Below the pieces are notes generated by a model. It made no database searches. It had not been told where the DNA came from and saw only the letters and a list, made by a program, of their open reading frames with translations. Below are positions 1-6,630 of a stretch of DNA of 14,711 bases, one piece after another; the first letter of the stretch is position 1, and every line of letters begins with the position of its first letter. The position numbers and the translations under genes were made by a program. Source of the stretch: Deltaproteobacteria bacterium UBA796 (GTDB lineage: Bacteria; Myxococcota_A; UBA796); contig DBIS01000064.1 of the NCBI GenBank assembly GCA_002296975.1, positions 4,430 through 19,140 on the forward strand. Reading direction: 5' to 3'.

Positions 1-1
1 G

Positions 2-622
2 CCCGAACCGGAGCCCGAACCTCCGCCAACGCCAGCGAAAAGACCGACATCTTCGGTGAAAACGCTATCTCAAAGCAGTCTATCTCAAGCCCTGCCGTCC
101 ACAACGGATGCGGTGCCCAGGTGGCTTGGCGCCCGTGGGGTCACCAACACCTCCGCTCGAGAAGAGGAGATGGGCCTCGGGAAGTGGTCCGAAGTGACCG
201 GCTCCGTCCGTGATTTTCGGGCCGAGATGGATTCTGCTCCGGTGCGTGAACTTGAGGTTGAGGAGGCGGGCTTACCCTGGGGTCGCCTGTTTATGCTCAG
301 CTGTTTAGCGGCCTTGATCGGGTGGTGGTTTTTTGGTGGTTCAGCAGACGGTGATGTGGCCGACGCCACCACGCGCGGCCCCAGGGTCACATTGGCCCAG
401 CCCGATATGCCGATGGTCACAGTCGACTCTGTTCCTGCAGGGGCTAATGTGTTTTTAGAAGGGGTCGGCTATGGTCGCGCGCCCACCGCTGTGCCCGTTC
501 CCACCGACGCAAAGGCCCACGAACTGTGCGTTGAATACGATGGTGCTCGGACCTGCCGGCATCTGACAGGCGAGGCGATGGCCTTTCAAGACCCTTACCG
601 ATTCGTGATCGCTGGACAATGA
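2..622 (+). CDS. PEGA-domain single-pass membrane protein, 3' part only
   Basis: The frame is open from the first bases of the window, so the gene is cut at its 5' end. A GTG at 56 is an internal valine or an unlikely start, because the codons before it encode a Pro-Glu repeat linker (PEPEPEPPPTPAKRP). Counting from the GTG, a polar linker of about 75 residues is followed by one membrane segment (about residues 77-95, LFMLSCLAALIGWWFF) and a C-terminal domain of about 65 residues. That domain begins VTVDSVPAGANVFLEG and has GYGRAPT, the pattern of a PEGA domain, a small beta-sandwich often found outside the membrane. In Myxococcota such tails commonly end Ser/Thr protein kinases or TonB-like proteins; the part that would decide lies upstream of the window. 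Two cysteines in the PEGA domain (ELCVEY, ARTCRH) could form a disulfide. The stop overlaps the uvrC start by ATGA, suggesting coupled translation. Confidence 0.75.
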   Translation, partial: PEPEPEPPPTPAKRPTSSVKTLSQSSLSQALPSTTDAVPRWLGARGVTNTSAREEEMGLGKWSEVTGSVRDFRAEMDSAPVRELEVEEAGLPWGRLFMLSCLAALIGWWFFGGSADGDVADATTRGPRVTLAQPDMPMVTVDSVPAGANVFLEGVGYGRAPTAVPVPTDAKAHELCVEYDGARTCRHLTGEAMAFQDPYRFVIAGQ

Positions 623-2481
623 GCGACGCCGTGGATGAGGTCCACGCCAGCTTGCGCCACGCGGCGTCCGCGCTCCCCCGTGGGCCTGGAGTTTACCTGT
701 TCAAGGATGCCCGGGGTCGCGTGGTTTATGTGGGCAAAGCCAAGGACCTACGCGCACGGGTCAGCCAGTATATCAATGGCCATGATGATCGCGCGATGGT
801 GCCCTTCTTGATCAATGCTTCGGTCGGGGTTGATGTCACCGAAGTGAGGACCGAAAAAGAGGCCTTCATCCTAGAGGATACGCTGATCAAGAAGTACCGC
901 CCTCGGTACAATGTGCAATTGCGCGACGACACAGGCTTTCTTCATTTGCTTATCGATCCCCGTGGCCGGTGGCCCCGCTATTCGATGAGTCGAGAAGTCT
1001 CAGGTAAGGCCAGGCACTTTGGGCCCTATGCCTCTGCTCACCGGGCCAGGCGCACCCTTGAATTTTTATCGCGCCGTTTTCCGTTGCGCACCTGCACCGA
1101 TAGTGAGCTTGCTCGGCGTACACGCCCCTGTTTGCTTCATCAAATGCACCGCTGTCTCGCACCCTGTGTGGACCTGTGCTCACCCGAGACCTACGACGCC
1201 GTCGTCACCGAAAGCATGTTGTTTTTAGAAGGAAAAAACACCGAGCTTATCGCCCGTCTTCAAGCACGCATGGTGATGCATTCCGATGCGGAGGCCTTTG
1301 AAGAAGCAGCCCGCGCACGGGACTTAATTAAGGCGATCGAGGCCAGTTTAGAGGAGCAAATTACCATGGATAGCCGGGGTGGCGATCGTGACGCATGGGC
1401 GATTGTTCGAGATGGTGACCAAATGATGGCACTGATGCTTCCATTTCGCGGTGGCCGCATGCAAGAGGCCCGTGAGATGCCCGTCGAGGCCACATTGGGG
1501 TCTCCGTCAACGGTGCTTTCAAGGCTGTTGATGGCTTGGTATACCAGCCATGCCCGGATGGCACCTGAGTTGTTGCTCGCTTGCGAGGTCGATGACGTCG
1601 ACATCCTCCAGGAGATATTTAGCGAGCGTGCAGGGCGAAAAGTGGTGATTCGGGTGCCCAGTCGGGGAGACAAGCTCAAAGCGGTGGGCCTGGCCACCAA
1701 GAATGCGCACAGTGCGCTGCGTCGGGCCCGCCTAAAGCAAGCCCGTTCGGATTCGGCGCTTGTTCGTCTGGCAGAAGTGGCCCGTTTACCCCGTTTACCA
1801 CGACATATTGAATGTTTTGATAACTCCAATATTCAAGGCGAAAACCCTGTCGCCAGTCAGGTGGTGTTCATCGATGGCGCCCCGGTACGCAATCGTTACC
1901 GCCGCTACAAGGTCAAGACAGTGGTTGGGGCTGATGACTATGCGACGATGGCTGAGATTTTAGGGCGCCGGATAAAACGGTCGCGCAAACCCGATGCGAA
2001 ACCCACCGATACCCTGCCCGATCTTATCGTTGTGGATGGTGGAAAAGGCCAAGTGTCTGTGGTGTGTGCGGTGTTGTCGGACTTGGGTTGCCATGATTTA
2101 CCTGTGATTGGCCTGGCCAAGCCGAAGGTGGAGCGGGCGCGGGGAGAGCGTCAAGCGATGGACAAGATTGTCCTACCGGGGATCAAGGACCCTGTGCGCC
2201 TGCGCTCGAATGACCCAGCTTTGCTGCTCTTGATGGCCTTGAGGGATGAGAGCCATCGAACGGCGGTGCGCTATCATCGCCGTGTGCGCCTTAAATCTCG
2301 TCTGGTCAGTGAGCTCGACGGCATCGCAGGGGTGGGTCCGTCCCGTCGGCGTGCGCTGCTGAACCGTTTTGGCAGCGCGGCGGGGGTGCGCGGCGCGACG
2401 GTGACCGAATTGACCGGTGTTTCGGGGATTGGACCGGCGTTGGCTGAGACAATCTTGGACGCTCTGGGGCGGAAAACCTAA
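619..2481 (+). CDS. uvrC: UvrABC excinuclease subunit C
   Basis: UvrC makes the two incisions either side of a DNA lesion in nucleotide excision repair, working after UvrA and UvrB in the cytoplasm. The 620 residues match the usual length and all domains are present. The GIY-YIG nuclease is at about 20-98 (GVYLFKD, VVYVGKAKDLRARV). Four cysteines at 159, 171, 179 and 183 (C-X11-C-X7-C-X3-C) fit the Fe-S cluster described for this family. The UvrB-binding UVR helix pair is at about 213-248. The RNase H-like 5' nuclease spans about 395-550 with candidate catalytic residues D401, D439, D473 and H546 (RDESHR). Two helix-hairpin-helix motifs end the protein (GIAGVGPSRR, GVSGIGPA). The D401 motif reads FDNSNIQG rather than the FDISHTQG of E. 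coli, a variant I recall from other phyla. The ATG sits in an ATGA overlap with the upstream gene, and the stop overlaps the convergent lipoprotein stop by 3 bp. Confidence 0.97.
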   Translation: MSDAVDEVHASLRHAASALPRGPGVYLFKDARGRVVYVGKAKDLRARVSQYINGHDDRAMVPFLINASVGVDVTEVRTEKEAFILEDTLIKKYRPRYNVQLRDDTGFLHLLIDPRGRWPRYSMSREVSGKARHFGPYASAHRARRTLEFLSRRFPLRTCTDSELARRTRPCLLHQMHRCLAPCVDLCSPETYDAVVTESMLFLEGKNTELIARLQARMVMHSDAEAFEEAARARDLIKAIEASLEEQITMDSRGGDRDAWAIVRDGDQMMALMLPFRGGRMQEAREMPVEATLGSPSTVLSRLLMAWYTSHARMAPELLLACEVDDVDILQEIFSERAGRKVVIRVPSRGDKLKAVGLATKNAHSALRRARLKQARSDSALVRLAEVARLPRLPRHIECFDNSNIQGENPVASQVVFIDGAPVRNRYRRYKVKTVVGADDYATMAEILGRRIKRSRKPDAKPTDTLPDLIVVDGGKGQVSVVCAVLSDLGCHDLPVIGLAKPKVERARGERQAMDKIVLPGIKDPVRLRSNDPALLLLMALRDESHRTAVRYHRRVRLKSRLVSELDGIAGVGPSRRRALLNRFGSAAGVRGATVTELTGVSGIGPALAETILDALGRKT

Positions 2482-3188
2482 TCTAAGTCGTCCAGTTTAT
2501 CGTCGACCTGACTGCCATTCGCGGTACCGCTTTTGGTCCAAAATATTTCCATGCCACTGTCGATGATGTAGGTCCGGGTGTTCATTGCCTGGGCCCAAGC
2601 ATTAAATGTCGGCATGGCGGCTGAAGCCTCCCAAATAACGGGTGAAAAGCCGTAGGTGCCTTGGACGGCGGCCGCACAGCTTTGCCCGCATTGGGCACCG
2701 GTGGCATCTCTGCCGATAAAGGCGATGAAGGTCACACCTGGGTGGTCTGCGGCGATTTCTTGAATATTCGAGAGGGTGTCGCTGGTTGTGGAGACGTCCA
2801 AGTTGCCGACCACCATGGCGATGGTTCCACCCAATCGGTCATAAAGGGCGAAGGGGTTTCCACCTTGGTCGGTTGCGGTCAGATTATAGGCGATGTCGCC
2901 CCTAGAGTAGCCCGTACCCTCAATCCCGGGCGCTGCGGTGTCAGCATCGGCATCGGCATCGGCATCGGCATCGGCATCGGCATCGGCATCGACATCGGCA
3001 TCGGCATCGCCGCCATTCGGGGTGGCGGTGTCGTCGGCATCGGCGCCGCCGTCGGCATCGGCGTCTGTGTCGGTACTGGTCGGGATGTGCTCATCCGCAT
3101 CTATTCCGCTGCCGCTTCCCCCCATGGTGGGCCCGTGGGATGGCTTACCGCAAGCAAGGGCGATGATGGAGAGCATCTGTATTTTCAT
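2478..3188 (-). CDS. Lipoprotein with (Asp-Ala)n linker and thioredoxin-fold domain lacking CXXC
   Basis: The predicted 236-residue protein starts with a short signal (MKIQMLSIIALAC) ending in a lipobox-like ALAC, so Cys13 is the likely lipidated residue. The frame stays open further upstream, but that part is a shadow of the next gene. I chose the ATG at 3188 for the signal peptide; no clear ribosome binding site precedes it. Residues 14-60 are Gly/Asp-rich, and 61-83 are an Asp-Ala array. From about 94 to 220 the pattern resembles a redoxin or AhpC/TSA domain: GDIAYNLTATDQGGNPFALYD, a strand GGTIAMVVGN, a helix, then VTFIAFIGRD and a late strand TRTYIIDSGMEIF. Where redoxins carry WCxxC this one reads NLDVSTT, so classical thiol chemistry is unlikely. 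A C-GQS-C pair at 167 and 171 is the only other cysteine pair. It lies 20 bp behind another lipoprotein gene, probably in one operon. Function unknown. Confidence 0.8.
   Translation of the reverse strand: MKIQMLSIIALACGKPSHGPTMGGSGSGIDADEHIPTSTDTDADADGGADADDTATPNGGDADADVDADADADADADADADADTAAPGIEGTGYSRGDIAYNLTATDQGGNPFALYDRLGGTIAMVVGNLDVSTTSDTLSNIQEIAADHPGVTFIAFIGRDATGAQCGQSCAAAVQGTYGFSPVIWEASAAMPTFNAWAQAMNTRTYIIDSGMEIFWTKSGTANGSQVDDKLDDLD
2945..3010. repeat. Hexamer tandem array, 11 units, encoding Asp-Ala
   Basis: Eleven head-to-tail copies of catcgg on the plus strand, with variants catcga (unit 8) and catcgc (unit 11). In the lipoprotein gene on the minus strand this reads GCC-GAT, giving alternating Ala and Asp with one Val. 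The 6-bp unit keeps the frame whatever the copy number, so linker length can change by slippage without breaking the gene. Degenerate Asp-rich sequence continues upstream in the gene (to about 3075). Confidence 0.95.
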
Positions 3189-3208
3189 GGAAGAACTGTA
3201 GCACGAGC

Positions 3209-3958
3209 TTAGGGTGTCAGGCCGCAAAGCTTGGGTGCTGTTGTGCCTTGAACTTTTAGACTTGCACAGCCATCGCAATCGCTTGCACCATCGAGAAGTA
3301 TGGCGTGATGCATGCCGCGATAGACCGAAAGGCTCCCCCAGATGGGCTCGATGCCACACTGGCTGATGTCGACGCCCCAAGCGCCATCCAGGGTGGCGGT
3401 GGCGGTCTCGGTCGCGACAATTCCGCTGACCGTGGTGTCATAATCTTCAGGAAATGTGTCGGCCGGGTAGACGGTGTAGCTCAAGTCCAAGCCCAAAACG
3501 CCATTGTCACAAGGCCAGTTTCGAGTGCCACACAAGGCCACTGCGGCATCGACGAGCCAAAGCGCACTGCCCGTACTCAACTCAATCGCACCATCTAGGC
3601 CAAAACGGAGTTTGCCATTGTCCTCAATCCGAAAATCATGTCCGGCGAGCCACGCCCCGTGAGGGCCATCGAATCGCTCCATGTCACCCTCGACCATTGC
3701 GCCGTCTTCGCGCGTACAGCCACCCTCCCAGCGTTCATGTGTGGTGTCCTCAGCACTTTCCAAGATGGTATGCCGAGGGCAATCAGCCGTGGGCATGAGG
3801 TAAGGCAATGGCTGTGCGACCAAGTCGACCAATGGCTCGAGTTGAACTGCTGCGACGGTGTCGAGCAAGGGTCCGGTTTGTACTTGGACGGAGCCTTCGT
3901 TCACCACGGTTGTACCGCAGGCGGTGAGGAAGAATATGGCAAGGTATGGTCGCATCAT
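3209..3958 (-). CDS. Cys-rich lipoprotein of unknown function
   Basis: I do not recognise the family. The frame can start at a TTG at 3997, but the ATG at 3958 (or the next codon) places a compact lipoprotein signal, MMRPYLAIFFLTAC, at the N terminus with lipobox LTAC and lipidated Cys14. The mature part is about 235 residues with eight further cysteines (ADCP, GGC, ALC, WPC, SQC, SDC, GC, LC), an even number consistent with disulfides outside the cytoplasm. It looks beta-rich with several DG or GD turns and no membrane segment. It sits 51 bp downstream of the Fe-S oxidoreductase gene and 20 bp upstream of the redoxin-like lipoprotein gene, all on the same strand, so a three-gene operon is likely. 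A GAGG lies directly against the first ATG, too close to be a good ribosome binding site, so the exact start is uncertain by a codon or more. Confidence 0.75.
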   Translation of the reverse strand: MMRPYLAIFFLTACGTTVVNEGSVQVQTGPLLDTVAAVQLEPLVDLVAQPLPYLMPTADCPRHTILESAEDTTHERWEGGCTREDGAMVEGDMERFDGPHGAWLAGHDFRIEDNGKLRFGLDGAIELSTGSALWLVDAAVALCGTRNWPCDNGVLGLDLSYTVYPADTFPEDYDTTVSGIVATETATATLDGAWGVDISQCGIEPIWGSLSVYRGMHHAILLDGASDCDGCASLKVQGTTAPKLCGLTP

Positions 3959-4009
3959 CCTCAGGAATACGGCAAGATTGGGGTCTAAGTCAAGCAAAAG
4001 ACTCCAGTT

Positions 4010-5923
4010 TTATGCCTCTTGTGGCATTTCATCGGTTGAGGCTTTGGCCGTACGAGCGGCGATAACCCGGTCATACAGCACATTCGCGATGTCGGTGATC
4101 TCAGCATCTTCGCCCTTTGCCACATCCAACATACGACGACATCCAGGACATGATGTGACGGTTTTCGTTTGGCCTGTAGCAGCCAACTCATCGGAGCGCT
4201 TTCGATTGACTTTCGCGGGAGAGTCCCACAAAAACCCGCCGCCGCCACCGCCGCAGCAGCTTGGAATATTCGGGCTTTTACCTGCATTAAAAGCGGTTAC
4301 GCCCGCAACATCGAGCAGTTCGTCCAATAAGCCGGTTTCATCGTTATGAATCGCCTTGCATGGGTGATGCACGGCCATGTCTTCGGCCTTTTTCTCAATT
4401 TTGAGTGTCCCTGATCGGACCAATTCGGCCAAGAAATCAACATGAGATCGGACTGTCGGGAAAACGTGCCCTGCGTCGGCATATTGGGTGCCGATGGAAT
4501 CTTTACAGTGTGGGCAAATCGTCAGGATTGTACGGCTGCGGTCACCGCCGAGTGCTGTGTCCAACTCTTCGACTCGCTCAAGCTTCCAAAAGGGCCAATC
4601 CTCCATCAAACCACCACCGTGTACGAGGGCCTCGCCCCAGCACGACTCCGTCTCTGGAACGCCGTATTTAACCCCGGCGGCCTCGAGCAATCGGGCTGTG
4701 GCCGTGATGATGGGCTGAAGGTCGGGGGAGTTTGCGCCTTGGCAACCCAGCACAAAGAGCACATCGTGTTCTTCATGGTTGTAGATAGGAAGATTTTGCT
4801 CTTCGAGTAATGCTGCGCGGGTTTCTGGCCCTTCCCCAAAGAGGTTTCCTGTGGCGATGGCTGGGGCTGCACCATCGGAAATTCCGGGCACTGGGTACAT
4901 GCCTTCAAAGCTCATTCGACCACGGATTTCTAGGCCGGCTTTGGAGGGGCGATTGCCCACGGGGCAGACCACATCGCAGGCCCGGCATTGGGTGCACGTG
5001 GCCAAAATGTCGGGGCTAATCAGCTTTTCGAGGCCGTCGGCATCCACGGTGGGGTCGCGCAAGGACAGCACAAAGTGCTCCCGCGGTTTGAGGCCAGCCT
5101 CGGCAGAGGGGCAGGCGTCATTGCACCGGCCGCACTCAATGCATGCGGCGGTGTCGAAGAGCGAATGGAAGCTGAAGTCAGCCACGCCATTGGGCATGCC
5201 GACCCGCGCGTACTCGGCTTCAAAGAGGTCCTCGTCCTCAGGCATGGTGAAGTCACCGCCGCTGATGGGCCGATCGGAGGGCAGCTCTGTCATGTGTTTG
5301 AGCACGACGTTGAGGGGTGCGACCAACAGGTGAAGGTGTTTCCCCCAGGCGATCAAGGAGGGGAAGGTACACAAGATCAAATAGTGGATCCACCAGTTGA
5401 TTTTGGCCCCAACGCCCACGAGGCCGAGGTTGACCCCAAAGGTGGGGCGTTCGAGCATGTAGGTGAACATCAATCCAGCGATCAAGCTGAGTACGATACC
5501 CGACTCTACGGGATGTGTGAGCTGCTCCTTCATGATGAAATAGCGACGGTAGGCCATCATCAAGCAGGCCACAAAGACCAGCACGGCGATAACATCCAAG
5601 AAATAGTCGACCGGACCCATAGAAATGGGCTCGGCGTGGGCCATCACCCCGGCGATCACATGGGTGGCGCTCTTGACCCCAAAAGCACAGAAGCCGTAAA
5701 AGATCACCAAGTGGATCATGCCAGCGATGGGTCGGTTGGCGATGACGCGGGTTTGTAAGGCCACCACGGCTACGCCGGTGAACAGCCCCATTTTGTTGAC
5801 CACCTTGATCTCTGTGCGTTTGGGCCAAATATGACCGACGCGACGGGTCCATAAAATCCAGCTAAAGCTGGCGGCACCGGCAAGTCCAGCCGAGATGATC
5901 AACGCGAGTTCAATCCAACGCAT
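4010..5923 (-). CDS. Membrane-bound Fe-S oxidoreductase with two CCG domains, EMO-like
   Basis: The predicted 637-residue membrane protein has three parts. Residues 1-210 hold about six membrane helices with histidines at 71, 88, 180, 196 and 198, resembling the haem b-binding NarI-type domain. Next are two [4Fe-4S] motifs (C261-C264-C267-C271 and C310-C313-C316-C320). Two CCG domains end it: C394, C428 and C470-PH-C473, then C522, C556-C557-G and C592-PG-C595. This layout matches the membrane FeS proteins proposed as ETF:(methyl)menaquinone oxidoreductase in Deltaproteobacteria, which pass electrons from acyl-CoA oxidation through ETF to menaquinone; HdrD/GlpC-like enzymes are more distant relatives. 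The first CCG domain reads ESCWGE, so its central pair is one cysteine. The ATG at 5923 was chosen over an upstream one because GGAGG (5928-5932) precedes it by 4 bases and a membrane helix follows at once. No etfAB or acyl-CoA dehydrogenase gene lies in the window, so the partner is inferred. Confidence 0.85.
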   Translation of the reverse strand: MRWIELALIISAGLAGAASFSWILWTRRVGHIWPKRTEIKVVNKMGLFTGVAVVALQTRVIANRPIAGMIHLVIFYGFCAFGVKSATHVIAGVMAHAEPISMGPVDYFLDVIAVLVFVACLMMAYRRYFIMKEQLTHPVESGIVLSLIAGLMFTYMLERPTFGVNLGLVGVGAKINWWIHYLILCTFPSLIAWGKHLHLLVAPLNVVLKHMTELPSDRPISGGDFTMPEDEDLFEAEYARVGMPNGVADFSFHSLFDTAACIECGRCNDACPSAEAGLKPREHFVLSLRDPTVDADGLEKLISPDILATCTQCRACDVVCPVGNRPSKAGLEIRGRMSFEGMYPVPGISDGAAPAIATGNLFGEGPETRAALLEEQNLPIYNHEEHDVLFVLGCQGANSPDLQPIITATARLLEAAGVKYGVPETESCWGEALVHGGGLMEDWPFWKLERVEELDTALGGDRSRTILTICPHCKDSIGTQYADAGHVFPTVRSHVDFLAELVRSGTLKIEKKAEDMAVHHPCKAIHNDETGLLDELLDVAGVTAFNAGKSPNIPSCCGGGGGGFLWDSPAKVNRKRSDELAATGQTKTVTSCPGCRRMLDVAKGEDAEITDIANVLYDRVIAARTAKASTDEMPQEA

Positions 5924-6014
5924 GGTGCCTCCAAGGCGATTGTGGGCACTTATCCCGCTCCGCTGAAGCTGGCCTGTATTGCTCCTGCTGTGGGTTTGGT
6001 TAGGTGGGGCGCCC

Positions 6015-6019
6015 GGAGG
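6015..6019 (+). promoter_or_regulatory. Ribosome binding site that sets the lspA start
   Basis: GGAGG ends 5 bases before the GTG at 6025. It favours that start over the GTG at 6004, which has no such sequence and would put the GGAGG inside the gene. It lies in the 101-bp divergent gap between lspA and the Fe-S oxidoreductase gene, where I see no convincing -35/-10 pair. Confidence 0.7.
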
Positions 6020-6024
6020 CCAAG

Positions 6025-6612
6025 GTGACCGAAGAAGCAAAAAACTGGTACCAGAGCGCAAAATTTAAGTGGATGACCGCCATGGCGGTGGTCTGGATTG
6101 TTGTGGATCAGGTCACCAAAATCTGGGTGGTGAACAATATTCGCTACCGCACCGAGGAGATACAGGTCATCGACGGCTTTTTCTCTATCGTCCACGCTCA
6201 AAACCGCGGTGCCGCCATGGGTATGCTCAATGATTTTGAGTATCGTATGGGTGTTTTTGCTGTGTTTACCGTCGTGGCTTTGGGCGTGTTGTGGAATATG
6301 TACCGGGAGATTCCGGCCCACGACAAGTTTCAGGGCGCGGCCTTGGGCTTGGTGCTCAGCGGGGCGATTGGCAATGCCATCGATCGCATCGACAAGCAGA
6401 GCGTCACCGACTTTTTAAGGGTCTACACCGAAAACCCCAAGATTAAACCCACATTGATAGCGTGGTTTGGGACTGCCGAATGGCCGAGCTTTAACGTTGC
6501 AGATGCCGCGATATGTATCGGTCTGGGCTTGTTTATTTGGCACTTTGCCTTTTTACAAGAAGACGAAGATGACCTCGAGCCAGCGCCCCCTGAAAAGCCG
6601 GTTGAGATTTGA
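6025..6612 (+). CDS. lspA: Lipoprotein signal peptidase (signal peptidase II)
   Basis: LspA is the inner-membrane aspartic peptidase that cuts the signal peptide of prolipoproteins just before the lipid-modified cysteine. The 195-residue protein has four predicted membrane segments (about 17-36, 75-92, 104-120, 157-176). The family motifs are present: VVDQVTK near 27-32, GAIGNAIDRI with catalytic D120, and FNVADAAI with catalytic D160. A loop of about 25 residues between the two catalytic motifs (VYTENPKIKPTLIAWFGTAE) seems longer than in E. coli. The C terminus is an acidic and proline-rich tail (QEDEDDLEPAPPE). It is divergent from the Fe-S oxidoreductase gene and convergent, with a 2-bp gap, to the asparagine-synthetase-like gene. 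It is not in an ileS-lspA operon here. Its substrates would include the several lipoproteins encoded in this window. Confidence 0.95.
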   Translation: MTEEAKNWYQSAKFKWMTAMAVVWIVVDQVTKIWVVNNIRYRTEEIQVIDGFFSIVHAQNRGAAMGMLNDFEYRMGVFAVFTVVALGVLWNMYREIPAHDKFQGAALGLVLSGAIGNAIDRIDKQSVTDFLRVYTENPKIKPTLIAWFGTAEWPSFNVADAAICIGLGLFIWHFAFLQEDEDDLEPAPPEKPVEI

Positions 6613-6630
6613 GCTTAGTCGAGGTTTTTT
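6572..6630 (+). terminator. Candidate terminator at the end of lspA
   Basis: ACCTCGA at 6572-6578 and TCGAGGT at 6619-6625 form a perfect 7-bp inverted repeat, followed at once by a T run to 6630. The 40-base loop is longer than in a classic intrinsic terminator, and the left arm lies inside lspA while the right arm lies in the end of the convergent gene. I offer it as a candidate only. Confidence 0.3.

Noticed and set aside
2661..3212. Plus-strand frame with a Gly-Ile repeat opposite the redoxin-like lipoprotein
   Set aside because: The Gly-Ile run is only the other-strand reading of the hexamer array; the minus-strand frame has a lipoprotein signal and a domain pattern.
4988..5758. Plus-strand open frame of 256 codons antisense to the Fe-S oxidoreductase gene
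   Set aside because: It mirrors a well-supported gene with all its Fe-S motifs, has no recognisable domain, and reflects high-GC third-position bias.
6004..6024. Earlier GTG start for lspA at 6004
   Set aside because: No ribosome binding site; the GGAGG at 6015-6019 is well spaced for the GTG at 6025.
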